A stretch of 64,000 nucleotides of DNA from Curvularia sp. ZM96 (taxonomy: Eukaryota > Ascomycota > Dothideomycetes > Pleosporales > Pleosporaceae), in NCBI GenBank assembly GCA_022457065.1, contig JAJGBQ010000001.1, positions 4,402,001-4,466,000 on the forward strand, given 5' to 3'. Positions 11,846-23,836 of the stretch are shown here, one piece after another; the stretch's first letter is position 1, and each line of letters begins with the position of its first letter. Both the position numbers and the translations under genes were made by a program. The notes under the pieces are model-generated. The model had not been told where the DNA came from, did no database searches, and worked only from the letters and a program-made list of their open reading frames with translations.

Positions 11846-13393
11846 ATGTTGCCCGACGAAATAATTGCGCAGCTTGATGCTGAATTCCAATGCCGTCATC
11901 ACCAGATACAGAGCCTTGCAGCTCTCTATAGTGTGCGATCAATTCCCCACCTCCAGTTTGCATACTGCTAATCAACAATAACAGGCCCATCTCCCGTCTC
12001 CTCCCTTCCTTAATATTCACGGCCTGACTGCAACGGGAAAATCCTCCATCCTACGCTCCTACTTCCACTTGTCTCGCGCATGGCATGTTATCATCAATGT
12101 CCGCGAATGTATAACGACGCGCCATCTCGTTGAGCGTATCGTCGCATCTAGTCTCGATGCGCTGGACGAGTTCCACGACGAGAAGACGGATAGGAGACCA
12201 TATGCACGCACGGAGAATCTGAGCGCACTATGCGTAAACATGGGAAAGATCCTGGAAGGAAGGGGGAAGTTTGTTCTGGTGCTGGATGGCATGGACAAAC
12301 TACGAGAAGGGGGAGGAACATTGATCGCTGCGCTGGGGCGATTGGGAGAATCGGTAGGCTTCTGGCTACATGAGCTTAGGAACGCAGTACTAACTCAATC
12401 TCAAAGATACCCAATCTTTCCATCATCTTGTCTACAACGCTGCCACTTGCGCCCTCCACCCTCCACTCCTCCTCCACACTGTTCCTTCATTTCCCATCCT
12501 ACACACGCACCGAACTTCTCACTATCCTAGGTGCCAACCCACCCAAAATCTTCCTTGATCCACCGTCTCTCGAACAGTTTCCTGATTATACCCCGGATCT
12601 TGCTGCCGAAGACGATGAATGGCTCTGGGGCCGCTTCTTACAAGCCGTGTACGACTCCCTTGCAAAACATACTGGCCGAGACCTTGTCAGCTTCAAAAGC
12701 TGCGCAATGCGACTATGGCGACCTTTTGTTGAACCTATAACATCGGGTCAATTCGGTACGCGCGACTTTTCCCGCTTGATGGTAAACCGGCGCCACCTCT
12801 TCCAGCTCGAAGATTCAGTCCTCGATCGCATCATATCTGCCAACAGCATCGTCGCCAACCCCACCACCAATGACCCCGTCATTCCAGCTACCCCTAGCAA
12901 AAAGAGACTAGCGAACATGACCGCCCACACCCTTCCGTACTTCACCACTCACATCCTCATTGCCGCATACCTAGCTTCGTACAATCCGGCTCGCACAGAC
13001 GTAACGTATTTCATGAAGCACACCGACAAGCGCAAAAACAAGCGGCGCGCTCCAGCCATTTCTTCCTTCAGCGTAACAGGCAAGCGCTCTGGCTCAAAGC
13101 ACCGCAAAATCAGTCGACATCTCTTGACACCTAGCCCGTTCACTTTGGACCGTCTCCTGGCCATTTTCCGCGCGCTGCTCGATGGCACAGTGCCCCAAGT
13201 GGCGGATCTTTACACGCAGATCGCGACTCTTACAAGCATGCGCTTGCTTGTTCGTGCGGGGGGTGCAGGATCGAATGATGCATTAGAGGCAGGGGCTAGG
13301 TGGAGGGTGAATTTCGGGTGGGAATATGCGAGGGCCCTTGGGCGCACAGTAAATCTAGAAGTAGGAGAGTATTTAGTTGGTGGTGTGGATTAG
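11846..13393 (+). CDS. ORC5: Origin recognition complex subunit 5
   Basis: Three exons (11846-11932, 11985-12353, 12407-13393) encode 480 aa. Exon 1 opens MLPDEIIAQLDAEFQCRHQI; exon 2 carries the Walker A loop GLTATGKS (about residues 42-49) followed by SILRSYFHLSRAWHVIINV; a Walker-B-like strand reads FVLVLDGMDKL, with glycine where active AAA+ ATPases have glutamate, consistent with ORC5 binding but not efficiently hydrolysing ATP. Exon 3 has FLHFPSYTRTELLTILG and a winged-helix-like C-terminal half ending GWEYARALGRTVNLEVGEYL. ORC5 is part of the six-subunit complex that marks replication origins in the nucleus. The gene converges on SelO with a 115-bp gap. Confidence 0.9.
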
Positions 13394-13508
13394 ACTGTAA
13401 CATTATACAAGCATGTAAAGCGGGCAGCAAATCGAAGCCTTTTCTTCAGCGTGTGCTTTTTCATGCCAACAAAGGGATCTATAGCTCTTCTAAGAGGCCC
13501 GTCGAGGT

Positions 13509-15540
13509 CTAAGAACTACAACTACATTGCATCATGCCCTTGTACTTTGGTACATCGCCACAGAACCTCTCTTCCTCATCCGCATTCCACTGCCAGTTTT
13601 CGCGGAAGGGGTCCAGCGCCAAGTTCATGACTTGCGGCAGGATATCGCGTTCTTTCTTCTTTTCAACGCGCTCAATGAGTTCGTCGAGGATCCAAGAGCG
13701 GGGGACAAACTGTTGTTTACGTTAATCATTCAATCGAGAAGCGTCGGGTACTTGAGGGGCAACATACGTTTGGATTGACAGCATTCATGGCCTCTCTCCT
13801 TTCGGCATCCTTTCCTTCTCCCCAGTCTTCTTTGACTCGCTCCGCCCATTTATCAAGCCACTTTGAAATTCGTTCTCTGCCCTCACTTTCGCGTCTCGGC
13901 GCCGCATCACTGCGGAAAAAGCGTCCAGCAGTGTCTATCCTCTTGTCTTGGGTATCGACGTCGGACAGCTGTACATCGCCGAGCCTCCTGAACGCATGGT
14001 GGAAATCTAGCTCGTATGCCTCTAGGCAATCCAGCAGTTCAGACATGAGGACGTCAAAGTCTGATTCCTTTTGTGTTTTGAGTCCGAGGCGCAGTGTCAT
14101 CAGGCGACGGTACTCAGCGAGGAAAACAGCTTTATATTCTTCGCCTGCGCGGTCGATGGCTGATTCAGCGCACTTGACAAGCTCCGGTGCTTGTTCTTCC
14201 GTTACTCCCTTTTCCACGAATGTTTCGTTGTCAATGTGACTTCCTGCGCCCATGAGTTCGCCAAGGGCTTCGCCTAGGCGGACAAGGTTCCACCAGATGA
14301 TGGTGGGCTGGTTGCGGTAGCTATACCGGAGCATGTGGTCATCGTGATTGGGTGTATACGTGGGATCAAACGTGTCAAGGAAAGCAAAGGGGCCAAAGTC
14401 AATCGACAGACCGAGAATCGATGTGTTGTCGGTGTTGAGAACGCCGTTCATGAAGCCGTATGCTTGCCATTTAGCAACAGTCTCGGCGTTGCGGCGAAGG
14501 ATGGCGCGGTACAGCCGGACGTAGCGATTTTCTGCTGTTTCGCCTTCGCCTTCCACCGTGTCTTTTGAGACGCCATCATGAGTCTGCGCATGTACGTCTT
14601 TGGCATCGCCTGGAGGCAGTTTTGACGGCAGCTTGTCCCAGCCGCCATATACGTGTTCTGCTGTATAGTCTGCCAGTATGCGCAGTGTCTTACGATCTCC
14701 ACGAATGCGCTGCAGATCGAAAGTTCCAAACCGAATCCAACTCTGCGCAAATCGCGCAACGATGGCCCCAGGCTCGACTCGTTCACGCATGATTCTGCTG
14801 CCGTCATTCAGCACCAGGGACAACGCCCGTGTACTCGGAATGCCAATCGCGTTCAGATACTCAGAGACGACAAACTCTCGAATGGAAGAGCGGAGAACAG
14901 CTCGCCCGTCAGCGAACCGTGAGTATGGTGTTCGGCCAGCACCTTTGAGCTGAATTTCGTAACGTGTGCCCGTTGCAGGATTGGTAGACTCGAACAGTGA
15001 AATGGCACGCCCGTCACCCAGCTGACCGGCCCATTGCCCGAATTGGTAGCCACCATAGCACTGCGCCCATGGGTATATACCCTCTTCCGGGTTCTTCTCA
15101 TCCCATGTCAAAATCTTTCTGCCTGACACAACGTCTTTGAACTCTTCGGTCTTGGCCTCCTCTTCCTTCAAACCAATATCCTGTAGCGCACGTTTGCTGA
15201 CTGCTAGCAGCTCGGCCTCTCCCTGAGGATCTGGGCGCACGTAGGTATACAATGCTCCCTTGACCATGCGGGGTCCCAGCTTTTCGCGGGGCGCATTGTG
15301 TGAATCTTTGGGTGTGGGGAACTCGGTATCCGCAGGAAGATTCGTAGTGAAGACGTTAGACTTGGGGAGAGACTGGAGCGTGTGAAGCTTGCTGGATGAG
15401 CCACCGTCCGCCTGTGCACCGTCTACGTGCGCCATGATTTGATTCAGGCGCAAAGATGCGTAAGACAAGTTTTGTGGTGTGCGCTTGGCCGACGAAAGGG
15501 TTTTCCGTGTATACTGCAGCGTAGAAGAGAGGCGAAACAT
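13509..15540 (-). CDS. FMP40: Mitochondrial protein adenylyltransferase SelO (Fmp40/YdiU family)
   Basis: Two exons (15540-13768, 13709-13509) encode 657 aa. The pseudokinase-fold AMPylase is unmistakable: YGGYQFGQWAGQLGDGRA (residues 162-179), QLKGAGRTPYSRFADGR (from 197), SSIREFVVSEYLNAIG, and the GVLNTDNTSILGLSIDFGPF metal-binding segment. The first about 35 residues are basic and Ser-rich without acids (MFRLSSTLQYTRKTLSSAKR), a mitochondrial presequence. Family members transfer AMP to Ser/Thr/Tyr of redox proteins. The terminal exon ends MQCSCSS; animal SelO has selenocysteine third from the end, and here it is cysteine. Only one intron was found, with donor GTATGT and acceptor CAG. Confidence 0.93.
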
Positions 15541-15892
15541 ACGCTGCTAAGGAGATATCAAATGTTGTTTGACCAGAGAAAAATGAGAAGTGGTGGCGGC
15601 GTATTTAGGCGCATCTCCAGTGATGTGAATGCTATGGAGCAGTGGCGTCATGCCTCGGAGCAGCGTTATCGATAAGGTGGCCACTAATAAACGGTTTCCG
15701 GATGCGGTACTGAACAAACTGCCGTCGCCACTTTTCTAGCCAATCATCGCGTTTGCAGAATCTACGCGTCCTGCCCTCTTCACATACTGCGTCCCCATTT
15801 CTCACAGTGCTACAACGAACTCAGCGTATACCTGATAGGTGTCACACTTGCTCAGAAACCTGATACCAGCTCATCTTCTTCAGCCATTCGCC
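15541..15892. promoter_or_regulatory. Shared divergent promoter of SelO and DCAF4-like gene
   Basis: These 352 bp separate two start codons pointing away from each other. A GTG-started extension of the DCAF4-like frame begins at 15839 but has no ATG before 15893, so the region is taken as non-coding. Confidence 0.5.
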
Positions 15893-17443
15893 ATGAACGG
15901 CCAGGCAATCCCGGGCTATTACTGGGATGCGGAGAAGAAGAAGTATTTTAAGATCCAGAGCCAGAATGCAGCACGTGGTTTCGACCTCAAGTACTCACTC
16001 AACAACATCAGAAAAGAAGAGCGTAAACAGCGCACAAAAAAGGCAGTAGCTGCACGTTCCGATAAGATTCGCAAGGAAAGAGTTGTCCGACGGAATCCGA
16101 ATAGCATTACACAGACGAACATCGACAGGGAGGTTGGCTTGATGAGATGCTCATTTTACCTCAGTAATCTTTGGACAGATGCTTGTGCTTTTGGGATCGA
16201 TGTCCTGCCAAAACAAGTTATTAGTAGGCGAGCTGATTCCGGTCCGACACGCCTTTTCGACCGAGACCCTGTTTCCGGCGCCATATACACAGTCCAAGGG
16301 TCCAACAGTGTTACTATGCAGAGCCGACGTACCGTAGTAGATCCAAGGGACATGGAGAGTGACTACAGCAGTTTATACTGGCAAGCGTCTGAGAATTCCT
16401 ACGCTCATGATGAAGTGATACGCACTTATTCAACGGCATCTTCCTTGACCTACCTTCCGGCCACCGGCACAGTGGCCGTAACGACAACTGGCTCAGAATG
16501 GTCTCCAGAAATCTGCCTCAGTAATCCAGGGAGCCAGCGGCCAGTAAGTCATAGTCCCGACATGCAGACGAGCTCCTGTTCAAGACACGTGAGCTCGTTG
16601 AGACAGCAAGAACAAATTCTAATCATTTCTTCCCTGTAGTACGCAGGCCAAAAATACGTCTGCAACGATTGCACTGCCATCTGGACAGCATCTGCCCGAC
16701 CCACAACCTTCACTCCATCCCCCTATCTTGCAAACACCATACCAGCAACATACACTGAGCACCTTGCCATTGGCACATCCAACTCCCTCATTCTCTTCAC
16801 ACACTCTGAATCCGGAAGCTGGGACTCTAGTGTAGCCGCTAAGAGGCTTAGTTCTGACATCCTGGCGCTAGACTGGCTTTCCTACACTACAGTTGTAATG
16901 GGTTCCCGTGACGGATCCATCCGTCTGTATGATACCCGATCTGGGGGTTCAAGTCACATCCTCACGCATCCGTACCCTATATCCAAACTCAAGCGTGCAG
17001 AGAACGACACACGACTCGTGTGCTCAGGCCTTCAGGACTCACTCTGTCTTTACGACTTGCGTTCGCCCCGCCAAACATCATTCAATCACACGCGTGCCGT
17101 CCCTAAACGTAGGAAGTTCACTCACAAGCGGCACAGTAATGCCTCACAACCCCTTTTCACGTTCGAACATGCAAATCGCGACGAACTCGACCTCGATGTG
17201 GCCGTGCATGCGCGTCTGGGCTTGGTTGCTGCAGCCCAGGATTTGTCAACTGGCACAGCAATTCGCATCAGTAATCTCTACACTGGGAAGGTGGTCAAGG
17301 AGATCAAGGGGAGTGAAAAGGACAAGGGTAGGTGTGAGAGCATTCGATCGCTCAAGTTTTTGGAGGGTGGAGAGGACGACGACGATCGAGGGGTGAAATT
17401 GTGGTCGTGTTGGGACGGGGGTATTGCAGAGTTTAGTTGGTGA
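15893..17443 (+). CDS. WD40-repeat DCAF4/WDR21-like protein
   Basis: Two exons (15893-16543, 16640-17443) encode 484 aa. The N-terminus carries the DCAF4 signature IPGYYWDAEKKKYFKIQSQN, followed by a basic helix (KEERKQRTKKAVAARSDKIR). WD40-like strands follow in exon 2, including MGSRDGSIRLYDTRSG and LVCSGLQDSLCLYDLRSPR; the latter contains a WDxR-like box (YDLRSPR) of the sort CUL4-DDB1 receptors use to contact DDB1. The likely role is substrate receptor of a CUL4-DDB1 ubiquitin ligase in the nucleus; that role is inferred from family. The last WD repeat ends VKLWSCWDGGIAEFSW at the stop. Confidence 0.75.
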
Positions 17444-18223
17444 GATTGAGAGGCAGTTTGTGCGTAGCAGGAAGACGATAGAGAGATGGAATCATTTGCT
17501 GTGAGGTGGATGACTTGTCGTAGCAAATATTGTCAGCTGAATATCATTGACATATTGCTTCATAGAACATCGACCACCCTAATCTGAAAAGGTGAGTCGA
17601 TAATCTCCAATATTTCAATTCTTGGTTATGGTGAACGTCTTACCAGCGATAGATATGAAGGGAGTCTACGGACCCCATATATAGTTTGGTACTGATTGCA
17701 GCATCTAGTAGGCTTCGCTTCGAAAGATAAGACTGAGACATGCAACATGAGCGACGAGACCTACCAGTACGCGTTGTTGCCGGCGCTACTTTGATACCTT
17801 GCCCACAAGAGTATTCTCAAACTCTACCTAACCAATCGTTATACCCCACGAATTTTGGCTGCGCTGCGTTTTGCCCAGTCACGCATTCATGCATGACTGT
17901 GTCCGACAAGTGGTAAAAGGAAGAGCGAGCAAACAATCTGAGCCTAGGCATCATACCCGAATGGGCGATTACTTTCACCTGTAGTTGCCGCTGGTAGCCT
18001 AGCGCCACCTTTCGGTGTACTCAAACAATCGGAGTAAAACTGCACCCACCACCTCTGACCGAACGCACTTTTCAACTCCAGGAGATGCGAGGCAGATACC
18101 AACATCTCTTCCTCAGTAAACGATTCGATCCACACAATCTATCAGCCACAGGGCTACTCAACCACGATACAATCTCGGCGCGCCTCACAAAGCAGCAATC
18201 ACGCAGCAGCGACTAGGATCACA
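17444..18223. other. Intergenic region
   Basis: No gene or repeat is recognised in these 780 bp, which hold the 3' end of the WD40 gene and the promoter of the first paralogous gene. Confidence 0.35.
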
Positions 18224-19248
18224 ATGTCTCAGCCAACCGACAAGAAGTTATTTTCGGGAGCGGACTACGTCATTACCATTCTAAGAGCCAGGCATGAAAG
18301 GAAATATGACTCCAAAGTCCCAGAGGTGATAGTCCAGTTTGAGGAGGGAGAGTACGACTATCTGGAGGAAAAGCTTGAGGAAGATGAAGATCTTTGGGGC
18401 TTCGTGCAAGACAAGATTCGGTTTGTCGACCACACACGGCCAAGGCCACAGCTGACAATAGATATTCTTAGATGGAACTACGACGAGGAAACGCGAGAGA
18501 TGACGATCATCACGCCGCAAAATATATCCGAAGCTTACCTCGCCCCGCTCACACTTGAACTATGGACTCAAGTCAAAGCGATCTGTTCCGAATCCGGGAA
18601 GAAAGCAGATTTTGCCCGGAACGTGAAGTCAATCCGATCAACTAGCATAAATTTCAAGCACAGTAAATCCTCATTCTCGCCTGACGCGTCATTTTGGCAC
18701 CGTAGTGCATATTATCCAGGCGTCATTATCGAAGTTGCACTTTCGAAAACAAAAACCCGCTTGTTGAGACAGTTGGCCGAAAAGTATATTTTATATTCCG
18801 ATGCTAATATACGGGTGGTTGTCGGTATCAAGCTTCCATACCACGAAGGGTCACGCAAAGCGACGCTGTCAGTATGGCGGTCGCAGATATGCGAGACCCT
18901 TGATGGGCCTGAATTACGCGCTGTGGATGAGGTCGTGGATCAGGTAAGTTCAGTTCTCGCAGTTCTGCCTTGTGCCTGATGTTCTAATGCTCCCACAAGG
19001 CTTTCCGCGACAATGACGGAAATCTCGTCGATCACTCTGGGTCACGGCTCCGCCTTAGCGACTTCGCTTGTGAGAGCCTTGTGAAGGAAAAAATGGGGGA
19101 TGAAGATGCACACATTTGGATCCCTGCGCAAAATCTCTGCGAATATATCAACGAAGCAGAGGAAGGTGAACAAGGAACGATAGTTTTGGAGCCTTCGGAT
19201 CCTCCTGTCACACGGAGACTAACATTTATGGAGAGTACAGTAGAGTAA
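18224..19248 (+). CDS. Uncharacterised fungal protein, PD-(D/E)XK-nuclease-like fold suspected (paralogue A)
   Basis: Two exons (18224-18943, 19000-19248) encode 322 aa; the 56-bp intron has GTAAGT and CAAG ends. I do not recognise a named family. The central block reads PDASFWHRSAYYPGVIIEVA followed by a helix with LAEKYI and then IRVVVGIKLPYHEG and ATLSVWRSQI. An order of PD, about 12-20 residues, hydrophobic-E-hydrophobic, a helix, and a further hydrophobic strand resembles PD-(D/E)XK folds such as Uma2-type endonuclease-like domains; the third catalytic residue is not obvious. The next gene (19922-20911) is a diverged copy in the same orientation, so the two arose by tandem duplication. 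No targeting signal is visible. Confidence 0.72.
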
Positions 19249-19921
19249 CGGAGCCAAGTACGCTGAGCTAGGGGCCAAAGCAGAGGGGCTCGCGGACAAG
19301 GACTCGGGTTGTAAAGAGGTCACGGACAGAAGGTCTTCTAGATCAAGGATGCATCTGAATCTTCTCAGGGATAGGACTTGTGGCGCTTAAGGTTGTCAAT
19401 TTGGATTGAACATATGCTTCCTGGTTTCTCCTTCGCCTTATGCTATACAGCTGTTTTCATTCGCGTTCCTTTCTTTTATACCGTACACAAAATAGTTAGC
19501 GTCATTGCTGTCTATCTCTCCTTGAAATGGAACCATGGTATCACAGAGTCCCCCTTGGCACGTTCGCGAATCAATCTGCCGATCAAACTGATTGCTAGCA
19601 ATCCTGTTTCTTTGTGTATTGAAATGCAAACATTCAGATAAAGCTACTCGTACTACAACGATGTTGCCACTCACTCTGACAAAACGCAACTTTCAATCCT
19701 CTTAGAAACGGAGCATATATATATCTAGATACTAAAGAGTCATATGATTTGTTATGGCGATTTAGACTATAGGTTATCTAGTCTTAATACTATGACGTCG
19801 GCGGAGTAGTTGGTAGTCCAGGCATGCTTCGCGAGGCAGCAAACACTAACCTACTGCATTCACAACGCACCTGTATTTGACACATACACCAATCACCACT
19901 CTCAACTACCACTATCTGGCC
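19249..19921. other. Intergenic region between the tandem paralogues
   Basis: No coding signal is seen in 673 bp. It is A+T-rich around 19715-19800 and serves as 3' region of copy A and promoter of copy B. A short frame at 19378-19641 has hydrophobic text but no start context or neighbours supporting it. Confidence 0.35.
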
Positions 19922-20911
19922 ATGATGCAGCGAGATTTGACGTCGGCCGGAAACGAGAACGCCCCCCGGGAGAAAGTCACAACTCCACCGTCGCGCGAGA
20001 AGACCTTGCCTAAAGCGCACCGCGTCTTTGCGCTTTTCAAAAACATCCGAGAAGGCACATACACGAGCGAAGACCCAGAAATCAAAATCAAGCTTAACGA
20101 GGGAGAATATGCCTATTTGCAAGAGACGCTTGAGCAGAACATAGAGCTACGGGATTACGTGCGGGAAAAGCTACGATATTACTACAACGAGAAAACATGC
20201 GTAATGATCATCTGCATGCCGCGCATAGAACACGAAGGTTTCCTCCGGAAGATCGATTGGAACATTCAGGACCAGCTCGAGGCGATACGTTCTGAATCCG
20301 GAACGAAGGCAGATTTCGCACAGGAGCTGGATTCATGGGGCTCAGCCGAACTAGATTTTGAGGGCATCGTGGACAAGCACGAGCCTGACATATCATTCGG
20401 TCATGATAGGGCGAAGTTTCCAGGCGTCATCATTGAGATCGGGCTTTCGCAGAAGAAGAAGTCTATGAATGAGTTGGCCGAAGACTATCTTATAGATTCA
20501 GAGGCTAGCATACGGGTGGTTGTCTGTGTGAAACTTCCGTACCACCCCGACGACAAGTCGCGCAAAGCGATGCTTTCGGTATGGCGACCACAATTATTCG
20601 ACACTCCAGATGGGCCTAGATTACGCGCCGTAGCCAAGGTCGAGGATGAGGTTTTCCGTGACGATGAGGGCAATCCCGTCGATTCCCCTGGTATACAGCT
20701 CCGCCTGAGCGACTTCACTTACGAGGAACTTGCGAGCGATGAATTGGGAGATGAGGATGCATATATCTGTATCTCTGGGAAACAGCTCGGTGAATATCTC
20801 AATATGGCGGAGCGCAATCAACGAGGAGGACCACGAGGTAGGCATCGCCTTGATCCTGGTACTAAGGGTGAAAAACGGCCGCGATCACCTGAGGAAGAGC
20901 GACGAAACTAA
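19922..20911 (+). CDS. Uncharacterised fungal protein, PD-(D/E)XK-nuclease-like fold suspected (paralogue B)
   Basis: A single exon encodes 329 aa from ATG 19922; the frame is open upstream to 19877 but starts there only with TTG. It aligns along its length with the preceding gene: LKLNEGEYAYLQETLEQ against VQFEEGEYDYLEEKLEE, SESGTKADFAQEL against SESGKKADFARNV, PDISFGHDRAKFPGVIIEIG against PDASFWHRSAYYPGVIIEVA, and SIRVVVCVKLPYH against NIRVVVGIKLPYH. Copy B lacks the intron of copy A at the junction VEDEVFRDDEGN. Its C-terminus is basic and polar (RGGPRGRHRLDPGTKGEKRP), perhaps a nuclear signal. Function is unknown. Confidence 0.75.
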   Translation: MMQRDLTSAGNENAPREKVTTPPSREKTLPKAHRVFALFKNIREGTYTSEDPEIKIKLNEGEYAYLQETLEQNIELRDYVREKLRYYYNEKTCVMIICMPRIEHEGFLRKIDWNIQDQLEAIRSESGTKADFAQELDSWGSAELDFEGIVDKHEPDISFGHDRAKFPGVIIEIGLSQKKKSMNELAEDYLIDSEASIRVVVCVKLPYHPDDKSRKAMLSVWRPQLFDTPDGPRLRAVAKVEDEVFRDDEGNPVDSPGIQLRLSDFTYEELASDELGDEDAYICISGKQLGEYLNMAERNQRGGPRGRHRLDPGTKGEKRPRSPEEERRN

Positions 20912-21560
20912 GCTCACCAAGGAAAAGGATAAGGCAGGAAGTTCAGATTAGGGTTGCATCTAAAGCCTCTTGGGAACGAGAACTAGCGTCCTTACCAAAG
21001 TGCAGCCCATCATATCAAGCCACCTACTCCTCCTCCATCACCACCTCTATCTGTGAATATATTTAGCTCGTATATCTTAGTGTAGCTTCACGTCTCTAGG
21101 AGACTTTTCTCATGCTTTAGATGACACTTTTCCTGTACATGTATCTGTATTTGTCTCACGTCTCTAGGATACTTCTTCATATTTCGAATAAACCCTTTAC
21201 TTTTACTATATGCATGTATATGTGTTTGCCTCACATGTCTAAGAGCTGAGAAGTGCCTAGATATATTCGTGTCTGTCTTGTGTCGCTATAAGTTGAGAAT
21301 TGGTGGGTGCTGTTTGTGCACAAACTATTTCGGCAGAGGGAGAAGGCTGAGATGTTCGACATACTAATTGATGTGGAATAAGCGTATATTCCAATTCTGT
21401 CCTGTATGAGACCAGAGTAGATGTAGTCTTCGTGTATCATACATGGTTCAGAACCATCCCTAGATCATTGCAACACGATACGTGCTCCCAGTATATACAT
21501 GTACGCAGTACATCTTCAACACTTCACATACTCATACAACACATACCCTCTCCTTCAGCA
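20912..21560. repeat. Intergenic region with about 70-bp imperfect repeats
   Basis: The string tcacgtctctagga occurs at 21088-21101 and again at 21156-21169 (68 bp apart), with a looser copy tcacatgtct at 21231; the sequence between copies is similar in composition. No gene is seen. The region lies between the convergent 3' ends of paralogue B and ATG37. Confidence 0.4.
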
Positions 21561-22865
21561 TCACGCTGCCTTCTTCCCACCACCTAAGAATGTCACTCCG
21601 CTTCCGCCCCTCCGCACCTTGGCCACCGCGCCACCCAATACATCGCGAATCGCGGTTTCCAGCCTCTTATCTTTCTTCCTCCTCATCCAAACCAGCACAA
21701 TACCCAGAACAACCATGTCGACAGCGATGTGCTTGACACACGCCCAGACCCACCGCCATATTCCCCTGAACAAACGGTAATGCGCCGAATGGGCGAATAG
21801 GCGCCGGGCTTCTAATTGTTCTCGTAAAGCGGCTACTTCAGCCGTCATTTTCATGAGAGATTGCTCGACACGCTTGCGCCATTTCTGGTCCTCGGCGGAC
21901 TCTTTGGATGCGGGACCGGGAGTACTACCAAAGCCGGGTATGGGCATTTGTATAGGTTTTCCGAGGACGCCTATGCCTCGATTTTTCGGGGCAGGTGTGG
22001 GCGTCTGGATGGGAATGGGTTCGGCGCGCATGAGATTTTGCAGATCGGTTTGGACGCCGGCGTCTTCTATGTTATGATTTGTGTTATCGGGATCCTCGTC
22101 GGGGTAGGATGTAGGATTATATTGCGAGTCGGGAGCGTCGACAAAGACTTCGCCACGGTCGATTTCCGCCTCTTCTTCTTCGAGGTTTTCCTCGGATCGC
22201 GACATTGGCGACTTGACCCGCAACGGCATTTCTCGCACTGCTTCTCTTGTGGGGGTTTCGTCATTTTGCCTCAGCGGCGTGCTCATATCCATTGCTGCGC
22301 GTCGACTCTCGCCCAACTCATGTTGAGAATAACCAGACTGGATGTGGTCCGAATGCCGCAGTGGCGATGAAGACGATGAGGAGGGTACGTTGGATTTTAC
22401 TTGGTCCCAGACAAATTCAAGCTCGGCGACGAGTTCCCGGGAGTCCGGCGACGGCGAGGCGTACTTGTGCATGGTGTCAATAAGGGTAGTGATGTAGCGG
22501 CGCTTCGCCTCTGTGCGCGAGAGACCGTTCTGCTGTTTCCACGCATCCCTAAGGAGTTATCAGTACTGCGTTGCAGCCTGCAAAGAGGAGTCGCATCTGT
22601 CGCGTGCTCAACGTACCACTTCTCTCGCGCTCGCTGGCTTTGGTCGTCATTCCCTCGCGGGCAATCCATTATGCCGTCAACATCCCCCTCTGTGGTGGGT
22701 TAGTTTTTGTCATTATAACTTCATTCACTCCAACGTACCCATTGCTTGCTTGTATAGGCCATATAGCCGTAACCGTATCGCAGACGGGGGCTTCTGCGAC
22801 CCCGTCCGGATCTTGTTGACGGTATTGAGCGCATGGCTAAAGACTCTGTCTACGTTTCTGTCCAT
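21561..22865 (-). CDS. ATG37: Acyl-CoA-binding pexophagy receptor ATG37 homologue
   Basis: Three exons (22865-22739, 22689-22617, 22548-21561) encode 395 aa. The N-terminal acyl-CoA-binding domain (about residues 1-105) is complete: DRVFSHALNTVNKIRTGSQK, PPSAIRLRLYGLYKQAMEGD (the ligand-binding KQA segment), then a W-D-A-W-K motif split over intron 2 and EAKRRYITTLIDTMHKYA. A long acidic low-complexity stretch follows, then a coiled coil (EQSLMKMTAEVAALREQLEA) and a single C-terminal membrane helix (HIAVDMVVLGIVLVWMRRKK). This architecture is that of ATG37/ACBD5, a tail-anchored peroxisomal protein that recruits ATG30-type receptors in pexophagy. An upstream in-frame ATG at 22904 is less likely. 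Confidence 0.88.
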
Positions 22866-23836
22866 CAGTATTTGGGCACAGGAACAAGCCAGCTCGAACA
22901 ACATAAGCACATACCGACCGAGTCTGACATGTCTAGGGTGAACGGCGCGCCCCCACAGGAGGGGAGCGTCGCATTGATTGGTGTGGAGGCTATGCGTGTG
23001 TATCCAAGCACATGCACAAGGAGATCAATCAGGCCAAAGCAGTAGACGAGGCAGGCAAGATCGAGCGTGAGGCGGTGGATGGGCGGCTTGCATGGTGCGA
23101 TGACATGCGGAGCCGGGGACGGTGTGGAGATGGCATCGTTGTCGCGCACATCCTGGGGCCTCGGCTGCTTCGGCGCGCACGCGCTTGCCATGTGGCAGTC
23201 CAAGCGGGTCTGTCACGTGTTGGTTGGGAAACCCTTGCGGAAGATACACGTCAGTCGTCTTTTAACCTTGTGCTGCTGGCAGCATGTATTTTGTCTCCTC
23301 AGCATCGTCCGGCCCGACGGTGTACTATACTGTGTCAAGGACATTATCGACCGATTGGGAAATATCTCCCACCTTCTGTTTCGGGATCTTATCGGTCTGG
23401 ACTAGAGCACCGCGAACAACACATACATTTCTTCGTCTCGTCCATATCTCTACGATTGTTCCTCAAGTGATTTCGAAGCATGCTATACTATGCCATGGTC
23501 AATTGAACAACTGCTCGCGTTTCTGGCTTTCTAGCGATTACAATGCCTACTTCGCCGCTATCCTCCTCCAACAACCTCGGTCATCGTTCCGTTGGAGCTG
23601 AAACACTGTCCAAGAACAGGTAGCGCGGCAACTGAGGGTCTAGTACAGGCCTATCCAATATTTTTATATCCGTCTTCGATATCATTCCAATCAGTTGACG
23701 GCTGGTGAATCCGTTGTCAAAGCACAACGTGGACAGGATCATTTCGCAATCTCAAACTCATATCTCGTTGATCACCTCATGCCAGGCACCCATATATCGA
23801 TTTTTGGACCAGAGATCAAGTGATCAGCCCAGTCGT
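22866..23836. other. Intergenic region upstream of ATG37
   Basis: No gene is supported in these 971 bp. A plus-strand open frame (23012-23470) has no recognisable text and no good start. A CACGTG box lies near 23213-23219. Confidence 0.35.

Noticed and set aside
22866..22904. Upstream in-frame ATG for ATG37
   Set aside because: It would add a cysteine-rich 13-residue leader before a standard ACBP start; the downstream ATG gives the normal domain N-terminus.
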